In this document: positions 46,101 to 55,429 of the stretch, in pieces
Layout of the letters: each line of letters starts with the position of its first letter
Position numbering within the stretch: the stretch's first letter is position 1
Source: Hymenobacter setariae
Lineage (GTDB): Bacteria; Bacteroidota; Bacteroidia; Cytophagales; Hymenobacteraceae
Direction of reading: 5' to 3'
DNA length: 64,000 nt
Assembly: GCF_007713685.1 (NCBI RefSeq)
Contig: NZ_VMRJ01000004.1
Location: 779,700 to 843,699, forward strand
Notes under the pieces: generated by a model
The model's database searches: none
What the model saw: only the letters and a program-made list of their open reading frames with translations
What the model was told of the DNA's origin: nothing
Made by a program: the position numbers and the translations under genes

Positions 46101-49100
46101 AGCGCTAGCCGATACCGATGCCGACGGCGACCTCGACTTGGTGTCTTACGCTGGCGTGGGCCTCAATGATGGCTCTGGGGCTTTTCCGCAGTTGGTAACT
46201 ACCACTGACGCGGGCATTAACTCACCCTCTTGGCTAGCTCTGGCCGACATGGACGCCGACGGCGACCTCGACCTGCTTACCAACGACCAGTATAACGTCG
46301 TGCGGATTAAGCTTAATCGTCCTGGCCCACCGCCTACTTTGACCGGCTTGACACCCAGCAGCGGCGCCGTAGGCAGTAGTGTATTGCTGACTGGCATCAA
46401 TGTGCAGCTAACTACTGGCGTTACCTTCAACGGCGTACCAGCTCCTTCCTTTACGGTGCTATCCGCTACGCAAGTGGTAGCCACGGTGCCCCCTGGCGCT
46501 ACTACTGGCGCCGTAGTGCTGCAGGCAGCCGGGGGCACAGCAGCCGCCCCAGGCCTCTTTACCGTAACGCAGCCACTTAATGTAGTTGCGCTAAGCCCCG
46601 CCCGCCATACGGTAAGTGCACCCCGGCCAGTGGCCATTAGCGTCCGCTTTTCACAACCTGTAGCCGGAACTTCGGCCGGTGAGCTGCGCGTATTTGGCAG
46701 CCGGCAGGGTGGCCGACTAGCCGGCACGGTAACGGGCGCCGGCACTAGCACACTGACTTTCACGCCTACTGCCCCGCTAGCAGCGGGTGAGGCCGTTAGC
46801 CTCGTCATTCCTGACCGCCTAGCAAGCACCACCGGCAGCCAAGCGGTTCACCAAGTTAGCCAGTTTACCGTAGCGACGGCGGGCACCGGTACGGGGCTAC
46901 TGCTACCGGGCGTGGGCCGCTCGCTAGCAGCCTATGGCTCGCGCTATGGCTTCGCCGTAGGCGATATAGACGGCGATGGCGACCCTGACGTGGCCACAAC
47001 CACCGGAAGGGTGCGCTACAACAATGGTGAAGGCGCGTTTCCTGACAGCTCCCTTTATTCGCTGTTTCCGGGCAGTAATCCGCGCAAGGTGGCCCTAGCT
47101 GATGTAGACGCCGACGGCGACCTTGATTTGCTTTCTACTAACGGCCACCTCTATTTAAATGATGGGCGCGGAGGCCTAACGGAGCAACCACTCCTTGCGG
47201 GACTCTCTGATGATGTGCGCGACCTAGCCGTGGGCGACCTCGACAGCGACGGCGACCTCGATTTATTGGTTCCGAACTACGCCCGTGACAGCGTCTATGC
47301 CTTGTTCAACGATGGAGCCGGCCACTTTCCAGTAGGGCTAGGCACGGCCGTAAGTCGCCGGCCAGTGGGCCTTGCACTAGGTGATATAGATAACGATGGT
47401 GACTTAGACTTTGTAGTGACTAGCGAGGGCATAACGGCAGCTTCGGTGAGCATTGGGCTGAACACTGGCATTGGCAGCTTTGTGGTGGGACCGGCTGCCC
47501 CCGCGGGACCTAACGGATTAACCCAACTACTACTGGCCGACCTGGACGGCGACCACGACTTGGACCTCGTTACCAATAATGGCAGCTTATTTTTAAACGA
47601 CGGGTTGGGTAGCTTTGGTAGCAGTCAGCCCGTACCGGCCGGTAATGGGGTCGCACTAGGCGACCTCGATGCCGATGGCGACCTCGACTTAGTCGTTGCC
47701 ACTAGCGGGGAGCTGGATGTGCGTCGCAACAACGGGCTGGCCCAATTCAGTGGCACTGAGCGCGTGAGCCTAGGCAGCACCAGTGTAGCGCACGACCCGC
47801 TACTGGCTGACCTCGATGGGGATGGAGACCTCGATGGTTTAGTTGCCAACGCTACTGGCTACCCCGTACACGTATTACTGAATCAGCGCCTAGCTGTACC
47901 AACTATTACCTCTTTCGCGCCAGAGGCCGACCTACCGGGCGCTACCGTTACCATTACCGGCACCGACCTAGTAGGTACTACCAGCATTTCCTTTGGTGGC
48001 GTGGCGGCGCCCGACTTCACTCTCGTTACTGCTTCTCGCATCGTGGTGCGCGTACCGGCCGGGGCTCGCACTGGCTCGCTACAAGTAGTAAATGCCAGCG
48101 GTACAGCTACGTCGGCCACAGCTTTTACGGTGTTGGAGCCGGTGGCCATCAGTAGCTTCAGCCCTAGCCCCTACGCAACAGTGCCGCGCACTACGGCCGT
48201 GCTGGCAACCTTCGGCCAGGCGATGCCTACTGCCACAGCTGCCAACTTAGCAGTATTTAGTCAGCGCCGAGGTGGGCTGCTGGCGGGCAGCCGCAGTGGG
48301 ATGGGTAGCCCTACCCTCAGTTTTACTCCTGCCAAAGCCTATGACCCCGGCGAGCAGTTGAGCGTGAGCATACCGGGCTATACCTTAGGTAACAGCCGGG
48401 TAGCAAAGCGAGCCTTTCAGTTTACCGCGGCTGTGGGCGGCACAGGACAGGGCTATTTTGCAACTCCCTCAGCGATATCAAGCGGTTCGCTCGCTACGAT
48501 TATGGGTGACGTAGACGGCGACGGCTGGCTAGACCTGCTACAAGCAGATTACAACAACGTGCTGCTGCGGCGCAGTACCGGCCCCGCTACCTACGGCCCC
48601 AGCACAGTCATCCTGAGCTATACCAATACTAGCGGCTCGGTGGGTAATATGGCCCTAGGCGATGTGGACGGTGACGGGGACCTGGACCTGGCTGTTACCG
48701 ACAAGCTAAATAATCTAGTGAGCATTTGCCTCAACAACGGCAGTGGCACTTTTGCAGGGCCCACCAGCGTACCCGTCAGCGACGCCCCCCAGCGAGTAGC
48801 GCTAGCCGACCTCGACGCCGACGGCGACCTGGATTTGCTTACCGTAAACAGCGGCTACTATGCTGCCACATTGAGCGTACGCTACAACGATGGCAACGGG
48901 AAATTTGACAGCAATAGCGGCGCTGACACCCTGATTTATCCCTATGGCTATGATACTGTAAGTCAACTGCGCGTAGCTGACTTTGACAATGACGGCGACC
49001 TAGACCTGTTCACGACCATTGGCGCCGGGGTAGGAGGCATTGGAAGCTTTTTGTGGCTCAACGACGGGCTGGGCCATTGGACAGCCGCGCCTGCTACCTT

Positions 49101-51444
49101 GAGGGTGCCGTATGGCTTTTTTCATGTGTCGGAAGTAGGGGACGTGGATGGGGATGGCGACCTCGATGTGGTATTTATGGGCTGGGGCGAAACAGCTTAC
49201 TCGGTGAGTGGCTTCGGGAATGCTTGGGTTAGCGTCAATCTCAACGATGGGACAGGCCGCTTTACAGCTACTGGCTTTTGGGCCGGTCGGGCAATGGAGA
49301 GCGTGGTACTAGGTGACGTAGATGCCGACAACGACTTGGATATGGTACTTCTGGCTCCCAACTTCTTGACGGGCGAAGTGCGGCTCAACAACGGCCAAGG
49401 CAACTTTAGCAGTGTATTCCAAACGTTTACTATACCCTACCAATATTATCGCCCACAGCTACTGGACCTTGATAGCGATGGCGACCTCGACCTGCTGCAA
49501 ACCTACCCCTACCACCAAGTGCTGCTTAATGGTCTTTACCCCACGCCGGCCATTACCAGCTTCACGCCGGCTCGCGGTATTGAGGGCACGAGCGTGACCA
49601 TCACAGGGGTTAATTTTCTAGACGTAAAGGCAGTGAAGTTCAACGGCGTGTCGGCCGTTAACTATAAAGTGGTATCGGCTACGCAACTCATTGCGAAGGT
49701 GCCTGTAGGAGCCAGTACCGGCCGGCTCACGGTACATACGCTGGGTGGCACGGCTACTTCAGCTACCGACTTTACAGTGCTAACCCCCGTTCTGCTAACC
49801 GGGTTTGTGCCGGGCCGCAATGCTATAGCCGCCCCGCGCAGCCAGTCAATTAGCTTCACTAGCAATCAGGCTATCACGACGGCCACAGCCGGCAACCTGC
49901 GGGTATTTGGCAACCAGCTACGCGGCCGACGGCCGGGTGCACTTACCGGGGGTGACACCCCTACGCTCACATTTGACCCTGCTCAGGACTTTGCGCCTGG
50001 CGAGCAGCTGAGCGTGAGTTTGCCCGGCACCATGCTCACGGCCACCGGCGGAGCCGTGCGCCCGCAGGTGCATCAGTTTACCGCTGCTGTGGGAGGCACC
50101 GGGCGGGGTTCTTTTAAGGTTGGCTCCGAGGTGGCCGTGATGGGCTACACGTATGCACTAGTTACAGGCGACCTGGATAATGACGGCGACCTCGACCTAC
50201 TTACGTCAGACCAGGATGCTACCGGCTATGGCTTGCGCTTACTGCTCAACGATGGACAGGCAACCTTCACCCCAAGTACTTACATCAACACGGGTAGTAC
50301 GCAAGCCGTCGTGTATGCCGAGCTAGGCGACCTCGACGGCGATGGCGACCTGGACCTAGTGGCGACCACCAGCGGCGGTAATCTCACTGTGTGCCTCAAT
50401 AATGGTAATGCGACATTTGCCGCTGCTCAGCCAGTACGCATACCTAGCGCTCGGTTTGCGTTGGGCGACCTTGACGCTGATGGTGACCTCGACTTATTAG
50501 CCTTAGAGCTGAGCTACGGTACCCTAAGAACTGCCCTTAATGATGGCCAGGGATTTTTGCTGCCTACTACCAGCTCGCTATTGGCATCAAATCCGGTGAT
50601 GGTTACCCTAGGTGACGTAGACGGCGATGGCGACCTCGATGCCGTCACCGCCAGTACGGTTAGCGGGGTTCACGTGTACCTGAACGATGGGGAAGGCGCC
50701 TTTACCGAGGGGTCTGGGGTAGGCACGGCCTACACGGTAATTGGCGTGGCGCTAGGTGACCTCGACGCTGATGGTGACCTCGACATCGTCGCTGGTTATA
50801 ATGATTACAACTACTCGAATGCAGGGCTAATCACGATGCTCAATAACGGAGCGGGTAGTTTCGCCCGTGGCACGCCGTATCAGCTTGCTGGCCAGCGCCT
50901 AGTTCAGGTGCAGTTAGCCGACGTAGACGCCGACGCCGACTTAGACGTGCTGGCCGTAAGCAGCACCAGCGGGAATGTCTTGGTTCGGCTTAACAACGGC
51001 CAGGGTGTTTGGTCCGGTAACCAGGCAGTAGCTGTGCACTATAACCCTACCCGCTTGGCAATGGGTGATTTTGATGGTGACGGCGACTTAGACTTTACGA
51101 CTGCGCAGGCAGTCTCCGGCACCTGCTTTATCGACATACGGCTTAACCAGGCGCTGGCGCTAGCTACGACGGCCGCCGTACCTGCCTCACTGGTCACTCT
51201 CTACCCTAACCCAGCCCACGGCCAGTTTGTGCTGGCCGTGCCTGCCAGCATGCGCGCAGCAGCGGCTACTGCCTCACCGCTGCGCCTCTACAACGGCATC
51301 GGACAACTCGTGCTGGAACAGCCGATGCACCTAAGCGCAAACGGCGAGCAGACACTGGACATCGCAGCTCTACCAGCGGGCATGTATCACTTGTGTCTGC
51401 CGCTGAACGGACACATCAGTAGTTATAAGCTACTTGTTTATTAA
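43198..51444 (+). CDS. Giant T9SS-exported FG-GAP/IPT/Big_5 repeat protein
   Basis: 2,748 residues from TTG 43198; no ATG start is in frame, and this start gives a long N-region and hydrophobic core (GGLFLLALVLLSTVVKA) before QVTVASRQ. Five modules of about 530 residues follow. Each has a Big_5 Ig-like domain (starts near residues 46, 602, 1128, 1650, 2198), a block of FG-GAP/VCBS calcium-binding repeats (GDLDGDGDLDL type, several per block) and, in the first four, an IPT/TIG domain (near 513, 1045, 1568, 2115). The end (about 2662-2748: VTLYPNPAHGQFVLAV, then LPAGMYHLCLPLNGHISSYK) is a type A T9SS sorting domain. A surface adhesin or matrix protein is likely. It is monocistronic. Confidence 0.93.
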   Translation: MYKRLTHLFTPILYHLRTLPKKITHVGQGGLFLLALVLLSTVVKAQVTVASRQPARHSVAVARNTNVTVSFSQAIAIRTTLNLKVYGALLGGKRPGSVAGGGTATLTFTPNQPFAPGELVSVSVPASLTSTGGATVAQQMFQFTAATGGTGRGFFLDTLIVGNTSNRDQALGDLDGDGDLDLVTTGSLFGCRVLLNTGAGKFIFKTSLFTGQTPSGLTLADVDQDGDLDLLAGDADNATVSVCLNDGTGSFIDAITGAQNAPVGRQPVSVAAGDLDSDGDLDFVAANAGSSSVTVWYNTGSLPLLFTKTSTIGIGSRPSAVALADIDNDGDLDLLTTHPGAAGTALGEVHISRNNGNGAFGGYNIVTVGSQPAELVLADLDSDGDQDLLTANTGAASVSVRLNNGSGGFTGTTTLALPAGSTPTGLRTGDLDADGDLDLAVAQGTGGRVVTFLNTAGVLAAQARPLRLRRDLASPTVSVGVVLGDVDGDLDLDLITSDGGGQVILSLNASVPPALPAPTISALTPATGPVGSTATVSGTNLTDVVGVYFNGLAATSFVLNGSGTALDATVPAGATTGLVTVVTDEAGTATSPTPFTIVVPVPVLLTGITPARNSRSADRTTNVAATFTVPITAATAGSLRVVGSLLQGRRRGGLTGAGTPTLTFDPTQDFAPGEVVSVTLPGSLRGTDGNAVARQVVQFTAAVGGTGRHDFFTTSTLNVASTYPGRVGDFDNDGDLDLAVPDYTVGVQLYINDGTGTFTNGPTLAGRALSLVVGDVDNDSDLDLVVQTNSGTYQLWLNAGNGAFAKGNTVPFTSTPQLTALADVDADGDLDLLSTYSSTLIVLVNDGSGGFGTPLYSSLNGAATDLALGDVDNDGDLDLVLCGSLVGGYQGIGVNLNDGSGSFSGAPFAPLYHYAYHLALGDVDNDGDLDLAVNTAYSNQVLILPNKGTGNFDLRAPLATLALAAPCLALADTDADGDLDLVSYAGVGLNDGSGAFPQLVTTTDAGINSPSWLALADMDADGDLDLLTNDQYNVVRIKLNRPGPPPTLTGLTPSSGAVGSSVLLTGINVQLTTGVTFNGVPAPSFTVLSATQVVATVPPGATTGAVVLQAAGGTAAAPGLFTVTQPLNVVALSPARHTVSAPRPVAISVRFSQPVAGTSAGELRVFGSRQGGRLAGTVTGAGTSTLTFTPTAPLAAGEAVSLVIPDRLASTTGSQAVHQVSQFTVATAGTGTGLLLPGVGRSLAAYGSRYGFAVGDIDGDGDPDVATTTGRVRYNNGEGAFPDSSLYSLFPGSNPRKVALADVDADGDLDLLSTNGHLYLNDGRGGLTEQPLLAGLSDDVRDLAVGDLDSDGDLDLLVPNYARDSVYALFNDGAGHFPVGLGTAVSRRPVGLALGDIDNDGDLDFVVTSEGITAASVSIGLNTGIGSFVVGPAAPAGPNGLTQLLLADLDGDHDLDLVTNNGSLFLNDGLGSFGSSQPVPAGNGVALGDLDADGDLDLVVATSGELDVRRNNGLAQFSGTERVSLGSTSVAHDPLLADLDGDGDLDGLVANATGYPVHVLLNQRLAVPTITSFAPEADLPGATVTITGTDLVGTTSISFGGVAAPDFTLVTASRIVVRVPAGARTGSLQVVNASGTATSATAFTVLEPVAISSFSPSPYATVPRTTAVLATFGQAMPTATAANLAVFSQRRGGLLAGSRSGMGSPTLSFTPAKAYDPGEQLSVSIPGYTLGNSRVAKRAFQFTAAVGGTGQGYFATPSAISSGSLATIMGDVDGDGWLDLLQADYNNVLLRRSTGPATYGPSTVILSYTNTSGSVGNMALGDVDGDGDLDLAVTDKLNNLVSICLNNGSGTFAGPTSVPVSDAPQRVALADLDADGDLDLLTVNSGYYAATLSVRYNDGNGKFDSNSGADTLIYPYGYDTVSQLRVADFDNDGDLDLFTTIGAGVGGIGSFLWLNDGLGHWTAAPATLRVPYGFFHVSEVGDVDGDGDLDVVFMGWGETAYSVSGFGNAWVSVNLNDGTGRFTATGFWAGRAMESVVLGDVDADNDLDMVLLAPNFLTGEVRLNNGQGNFSSVFQTFTIPYQYYRPQLLDLDSDGDLDLLQTYPYHQVLLNGLYPTPAITSFTPARGIEGTSVTITGVNFLDVKAVKFNGVSAVNYKVVSATQLIAKVPVGASTGRLTVHTLGGTATSATDFTVLTPVLLTGFVPGRNAIAAPRSQSISFTSNQAITTATAGNLRVFGNQLRGRRPGALTGGDTPTLTFDPAQDFAPGEQLSVSLPGTMLTATGGAVRPQVHQFTAAVGGTGRGSFKVGSEVAVMGYTYALVTGDLDNDGDLDLLTSDQDATGYGLRLLLNDGQATFTPSTYINTGSTQAVVYAELGDLDGDGDLDLVATTSGGNLTVCLNNGNATFAAAQPVRIPSARFALGDLDADGDLDLLALELSYGTLRTALNDGQGFLLPTTSSLLASNPVMVTLGDVDGDGDLDAVTASTVSGVHVYLNDGEGAFTEGSGVGTAYTVIGVALGDLDADGDLDIVAGYNDYNYSNAGLITMLNNGAGSFARGTPYQLAGQRLVQVQLADVDADADLDVLAVSSTSGNVLVRLNNGQGVWSGNQAVAVHYNPTRLAMGDFDGDGDLDFTTAQAVSGTCFIDIRLNQALALATTAAVPASLVTLYPNPAHGQFVLAVPASMRAAAATASPLRLYNGIGQLVLEQPMHLSANGEQTLDIAALPAGMYHLCLPLNGHISSYKLLVY

Positions 51445-51516
51445 TTGCGTACTTGGCAAATAAGGGGGTAAGGCCACTTGGCTAGCAACTAGATTGTCTT
51501 ACCTCCTTACAGCAAA

Positions 51517-51870
51517 TTGAGTAACTTGGGCTTTCTACTGGTGGGGCCTGAAACCTACTATCCCACCCGCCCCACCTACGCACACAACCGGATACTCCTA
51601 CCTCATGCAAAAAAGCTACTAAGCAGTTATCATTGCCCACGTGGTGGTCGTGCTACTGTGGCTACTATTGTTGTTATTAATAAGAAAACCCTAGCTACCC
51701 TTATCGTGCTCCCCCCTATTCCCGCCGATGCCAAGCGCATCAACATCAAGTCTACCAACGAAGTCAACTACTGGTGCCGCACCTTCAACTGTACCGAGAC
51801 TCGCCTACGCAATGCCGTTCTCGCCGTGGGTTCGCTCTCGGCCGACGTGCAGCAGTACCTGAATCGTTAA
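51517..51870 (+). CDS. DUF3606-domain protein
   Basis: The C-terminal half (DAKRINIKSTNEVNYWCRTF, NCTETRLRNAVLAVGSLSAD, VQQYLNR) matches the DUF3606 pattern, a short helical domain common in Bacteroidota with unknown function. The start is uncertain: the open frame begins at TTG 51517, but the first 60 residues look unlike the family, and GTG 51706 would give a 54-residue protein of the usual size. It follows the giant gene by 72 bp with no clear operon link. Confidence 0.65.
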   Translation: MSNLGFLLVGPETYYPTRPTYAHNRILLPHAKKLLSSYHCPRGGRATVATIVVINKKTLATLIVLPPIPADAKRINIKSTNEVNYWCRTFNCTETRLRNAVLAVGSLSADVQQYLNR

Positions 51871-51943
51871 TTCTTACTGGTTCCGTCAGAACATAGCTAT
51901 TTCTTTAGCTAGCAAGCAATACACCCCTTTATTTCCCACACCC

Positions 51944-53026
51944 TCAAAGGGCTGTCTTCACCAACGTAAAGCGCACCGCCTGTTGCCCAAGATATCCTGC
52001 AACTCGTAGGTTTCCAGGCGTGGCAGTAGGTGTGAGCGTTGCGATTAAGGTGTCTGGCCGTGGTGTAGGACGGCGCCAAACTACGCGCAGCTGTTGCCCC
52101 TCGTAAGTGTAGTTGCCGAACAAGCGTCGCTTGGTATCGTTGAACTCAAACACACAGTCGTGGTCAATATCTAGGTACACCGTCGTCAGTACGCTGTCTT
52201 GACAGGAGCGGGCCGCTAGGCGCTGCCCATCAAACTGGATGTTGCGCACGGCATATTTACCCGTGAGCTGCGGATAGGTATCCGGAAACTCGTGGACGCT
52301 TAGCAAAAGCAACGGCCCGTACAGCACTGATAAGCGGAGCAGCGTGCGAACCAGGGGCCGGCGGATGGCGAGTCGGGGCAGGTGCGGGGGCGTGCGCAGA
52401 AAAACCGTGACTAGCAACTCGTAATCCAACCCTAGCAAATAGAGCAAGCCTGCTAGGTGAATCAGCGCCTGCCAAAACACCCCCGTAGGCAGGCGGTAGA
52501 AATAATCGATAAGCAGGATATTAACCATTACCGGCAGCAGGGTTAGCACACCTAGCAGCCGCGTGCGGTGAAACAGCAGCAGCAACGCGCCCCCAATTTG
52601 CAGCGCCCCAATTATGCATCGGTAAGGGTAGGAATAGCCAAAGTAGGCCCACGTCAAATCTTCGCCGGAGAAGCTTCGGAAGGGTAAATCCAGCATACCC
52701 AGCGGCACGAAGAATTGAAGGTTAAAAATCTTTTGCCATCCGATAAGGGCCAAGTCGAAGGCCACGGCGTACCGCAGCAGCCCGTGCCAGAAGGCTAGAA
52801 TAGGCATATCGACCGGTCGCCCCGCTGGCTGCTGCTGCCAGTAAATGCCATAGCTAATGGCCCCTACCAGCACAAGTACGGCCCCAGTGAGCAAGCCGGC
52901 ATACGGAGCCCAGGGGCCAACAACCCACCGGCCGACGCGCAGCAGTACGGCGCCGGCAACTAGGCCAGCCAGGGAGCAGAGCAAGAGTTTAGCGCCCTTA
53001 CCGGGGCGAAGCGTGAGCGGGGTCAT
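51944..53026 (-). CDS. DoxX-like integral membrane protein with extracytoplasmic C-terminal domain
   Basis: 360 residues from ATG 53024-53026 (MTPLTLRPGKGAKLLLCSLA). A longer frame to 53140 would overlap the regulator upstream. About seven hydrophobic spans include the DoxX-like part (DLALIGWQKIFNLQFFVPLG, FGYSYPYRCIIGALQIGGAL, LLLFHRTRLLGVLTLLPVMV). The last 110 residues form a soluble beta-rich domain (YAVRNIQFDGQRLAARSCQD, YLDIDHDCVFEFNDTKRRLF). It follows the membrane AraC regulator by 61 bp and is probably its target. Function unknown; redox or small-molecule handling has been proposed for DoxX relatives. Confidence 0.75.
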   Translation of the reverse strand: MTPLTLRPGKGAKLLLCSLAGLVAGAVLLRVGRWVVGPWAPYAGLLTGAVLVLVGAISYGIYWQQQPAGRPVDMPILAFWHGLLRYAVAFDLALIGWQKIFNLQFFVPLGMLDLPFRSFSGEDLTWAYFGYSYPYRCIIGALQIGGALLLLFHRTRLLGVLTLLPVMVNILLIDYFYRLPTGVFWQALIHLAGLLYLLGLDYELLVTVFLRTPPHLPRLAIRRPLVRTLLRLSVLYGPLLLLSVHEFPDTYPQLTGKYAVRNIQFDGQRLAARSCQDSVLTTVYLDIDHDCVFEFNDTKRRLFGNYTYEGQQLRVVWRRPTPRPDTLIATLTPTATPGNLRVAGYLGQQAVRFTLVKTAL

Positions 53027-53087
53027 GTGGGCAGCAGTTAAGTGAAAGCCCAAACCTCGCCCTACCCCGCTAGCACCGCGTTCGGCG

Positions 53088-54278
53088 TTATCCAACCGAA
53101 CCCATTGGGGGTAGCCAAGCACTACCGGGCGCTGGGGCATTCCCGGCCCGCACCTGCTGCAAAAACTGGCTAGGAGTCAATCCCGTCACCTTTTTAAAGG
53201 TGGTGTTAAATGTAGTCTTGGAGCTAAAGCCCGCTTCGAAGGCAATGCCCACCATGCTTAGGTGTTGGTGCTGAGCCGAGGCCAGCAGCCGCTGAGCTTC
53301 GGCCACCCGGTAGGCGTTAATGAACTGGAAAAAATTGACTCCGAATCCCTCATTGAGCACATAGGAAAGCTCGTGGGTGGAGAGGCCGGCTCGCTGCGCG
53401 AGGGTTGGTAAGCTTAGGTCAGCTTCTAGGTATACTTTCTGGGTTTCTAATAGCTGGGACAACTGCTGTTGCCAGTAAGCTACCTGGCTTGGCGAGAGGC
53501 GCGCCTGCTTGGGGGAGCTGGGAGCTAGGTCGGGTAGCTGCGGCACGTCTTCTTGCCATAGCTCCTGAATCTCGGCTCGCACCGGGGCTGGAAAGGCAAA
53601 TACCTCGCGCTGGCGCAAGGCGTAGTAAGCTAGGTAAAATACCGCTCCTAGGTAGCCAAGTGGGGTGAGCATAAGCACCCAACCTAGGTGGAAAAACAGC
53701 TCATTCAGCCACAGCCCCACTAGCAGGGCCAAGCCCCACAGCACCTGCTTGAGCCACTGCAAATTAACTAGCTCTGGCTGCGCTGTAAGCTGGAGCAACT
53801 GGCGCTGATGCTGCTGCAGGGTCAGATACGCCGCCAGCCAGTAGCCAATGGCCTGCACCTTGGGAGCTGCGAAAACTAGTGTACGCCACACTCCACCCGG
53901 CAGCCGCGCCATGCCCACCGGCCCTAAGCCTAGCAGGGCGGGCAGCATCAGTACTAAAAACGACAGCCAGGGCAGAAAATGTAAGGCGTCGCGCCACTGC
54001 CACGAGCGATTGGGCGCGGTGAACTGCACAACGCTCAAGTAGAAAGCCGGCGCCATCGCAAGGCGCGTGACTTCCAACCAGCCACCCAAGCTTGGGTACT
54101 GCGTGGCCAACGCCGTACCCGGTAGCACGCGGCCCAGCAATACGCACCCCACGCACCCCAAAAAAATCCCTAGCCACCGATTAGCCAGCCGATTCGCACG
54201 AAGCGCGTTTGTACTCAGCAGAAAGGCAAGTAGCAATACGCCACCACAGGCAAGGGAGTACAGCATGGGGCAGGGCAA
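53088..54278 (-). CDS. Membrane-anchored AraC-family regulator (7TM-HTH)
   Basis: 396 residues. About seven N-terminal transmembrane helices (LYSLACGGVLLLAFLLSTNA onward, to about residue 235) are followed by a cytoplasmic linker and an AraC DNA-binding domain (LPTLAQRAGLSTHELSYVLN, VGIAFEAGFSSKTTFNTTFK, KVTGLTPSQFLQQVRAG). This architecture is common in Bacteroidota, where the membrane part is thought to sense an external or lipid signal. The next gene, a DoxX-like membrane protein, is co-directional at 61 bp and is the likely target. Confidence 0.93.
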   Translation of the reverse strand: MPCPMLYSLACGGVLLLAFLLSTNALRANRLANRWLGIFLGCVGCVLLGRVLPGTALATQYPSLGGWLEVTRLAMAPAFYLSVVQFTAPNRSWQWRDALHFLPWLSFLVLMLPALLGLGPVGMARLPGGVWRTLVFAAPKVQAIGYWLAAYLTLQQHQRQLLQLTAQPELVNLQWLKQVLWGLALLVGLWLNELFFHLGWVLMLTPLGYLGAVFYLAYYALRQREVFAFPAPVRAEIQELWQEDVPQLPDLAPSSPKQARLSPSQVAYWQQQLSQLLETQKVYLEADLSLPTLAQRAGLSTHELSYVLNEGFGVNFFQFINAYRVAEAQRLLASAQHQHLSMVGIAFEAGFSSKTTFNTTFKKVTGLTPSQFLQQVRAGNAPAPGSAWLPPMGSVG

Positions 54279-55004
54279 TTAGGGTGGTAGAGGTCGCTTG
54301 CTAGCGAAGATAAAAGAGGTAGTCCTTGCGAGTGAGCTCTTGGGACTAATGATGCGCTTAGCACCGAGCTAAAAGTACTCGGGCAGACAATGCACGCCGA
54401 TGGGCATGTTCTAGCGCTAGCCCTCCTAGGTCACATCGAGCACGCTGCGGTAGCCGCCTTCCTTATCGGAGTACCATAGCACTTGGTGAAAGGTGTACTC
54501 CATAGGCCGGCAGTTTAGAAACGAGCGCTGATAGATTGGCAAGGCCACGACATAAGATATTCTGCTTGCTGTAAACGCTCACCATGTCGTGTTTTACCAA
54601 CTTTTGGGAGCGTATCACTGCCCTTTCTAGCATTGATGGGCAATTGAGTAGCACTTAAAAAAGAGAAAACAAGACGTTAGATGCAGCATTAACTCAACGT
54701 TTAATGTACTAAAAAATAGCACACTGTCCTTTTCACGACCTCCTTTACCTGCCGACTTTTGTATCATCCAATTACAGTCCTATTATTCTAGTCCGCATAT
54801 TCTAGGTCCCATTATTCAATTCCAGGAAGGCAACCACCACAGACACAGAAGCCCTACCGAAGTACCGGTAGGGCTTGCGTGTTTTAGAATGCCTGCTTGC
54901 GTGAAGCCTGCCAGCGTAAATGGCTAGCTTGGGTCTACAGCAAGGGGAGCATCAGTAATGGAAAAAGCCTGTACGTAGCGCTTATGGATAATTACTACTC
55001 TTGC
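54279..55004. other. Decayed intergenic stretch with recombinase scrap
   Basis: No full gene. Two remnants stand out. On the minus strand at about 54303-54338 the reading ELTRKDYLFYLR followed by a stop resembles LTRKEYLDYMAH of the tyrosine recombinase at the window end, and the DNA shares 21 of 22 bases (54316-54337 with 63857-63878). At 54426-54503 (minus) a 25-codon ORF, MEYTFHQVLWYSDKEGGYRS plus 5 residues, looks like a gene end or a very small gene. The rest is AT-richer and full of stops. Confidence 0.5.
54849..54876 (-). terminator. Hairpin downstream of the BLUF operon
   Basis: AAGCCCTACCG / CGGTAGGGCTT stem with a short loop, about 130 bp past the stop of the gene ending at 55005. 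There is only a weak T-tract on the minus strand, so it is a stem-loop or possible weak terminator. Confidence 0.5.
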
Positions 55005-55421
55005 CTAGGTAGTCTGCCGGCGGCACTGACGCAGCCACTGCTTGGCTTCTTCTACCTCGCGAAAGATTTGCAATTCGAAGGGTAGTTGCTGCAGAGGATG
55101 AGAGGAAATAGTATCATCATGGCGGTCGGCCTGGATGATGTGGGCTACGTAGCGCAGGCCCATGCGCCTGGCCTGCGGCGCCCATACATCATTGAGCCAA
55201 TCGAGGCTATCAAACCAGGGCCCGCGAAGCCCAGAGTTATCATTAAGCAGCAGTGCACAAGGCTGCTGCACGGCATAAAGTAGATAGGCCTCGGCGCCTT
55301 CTCGGGCTTCAAGGGGGTCGACGTACCCTTTCCAAACAGTAGTGAGCCACTGCTCATCTTCATTGTAAAGGAGGGTACAGGTGCTATTATCCTTGGGGTC
55401 AGTATTAACGTTGAGCAACAT
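55005..55421 (-). CDS. Small soluble partner of the BLUF gene, 138 aa
   Basis: Starts MLLNVNTDPKDNSTCTLLYN. The mix of beta strands and helices (DEQWLTTVWKGYVDPLEARE, GAEAYLLYAVQQPCALLLND, NSGLRGPWFDSLDWLNDVWA, GLRYVAHIIQADRHDD, FREVEEAKQWLRQ) resembles the STAS/SpoIIAA-like fold, with a final helix that mimics the 'EEAxxWL' end of such proteins. It begins 8 bp after the BLUF gene stop, so the two are co-translated. It could be the light-signalling output partner. No named family is certain. Confidence 0.7.
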   Translation of the reverse strand: MLLNVNTDPKDNSTCTLLYNEDEQWLTTVWKGYVDPLEAREGAEAYLLYAVQQPCALLLNDNSGLRGPWFDSLDWLNDVWAPQARRMGLRYVAHIIQADRHDDTISSHPLQQLPFELQIFREVEEAKQWLRQCRRQTT

Positions 55422-55429
55422 GCAAAAGG

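Noticed and set aside
43198..51444. Tandem repeats of the giant gene as an assembly artefact or CRISPR-like array
   Set aside because: The copies have diverged in sequence while keeping domain order, and the frame is open throughout, so they are true protein modules.
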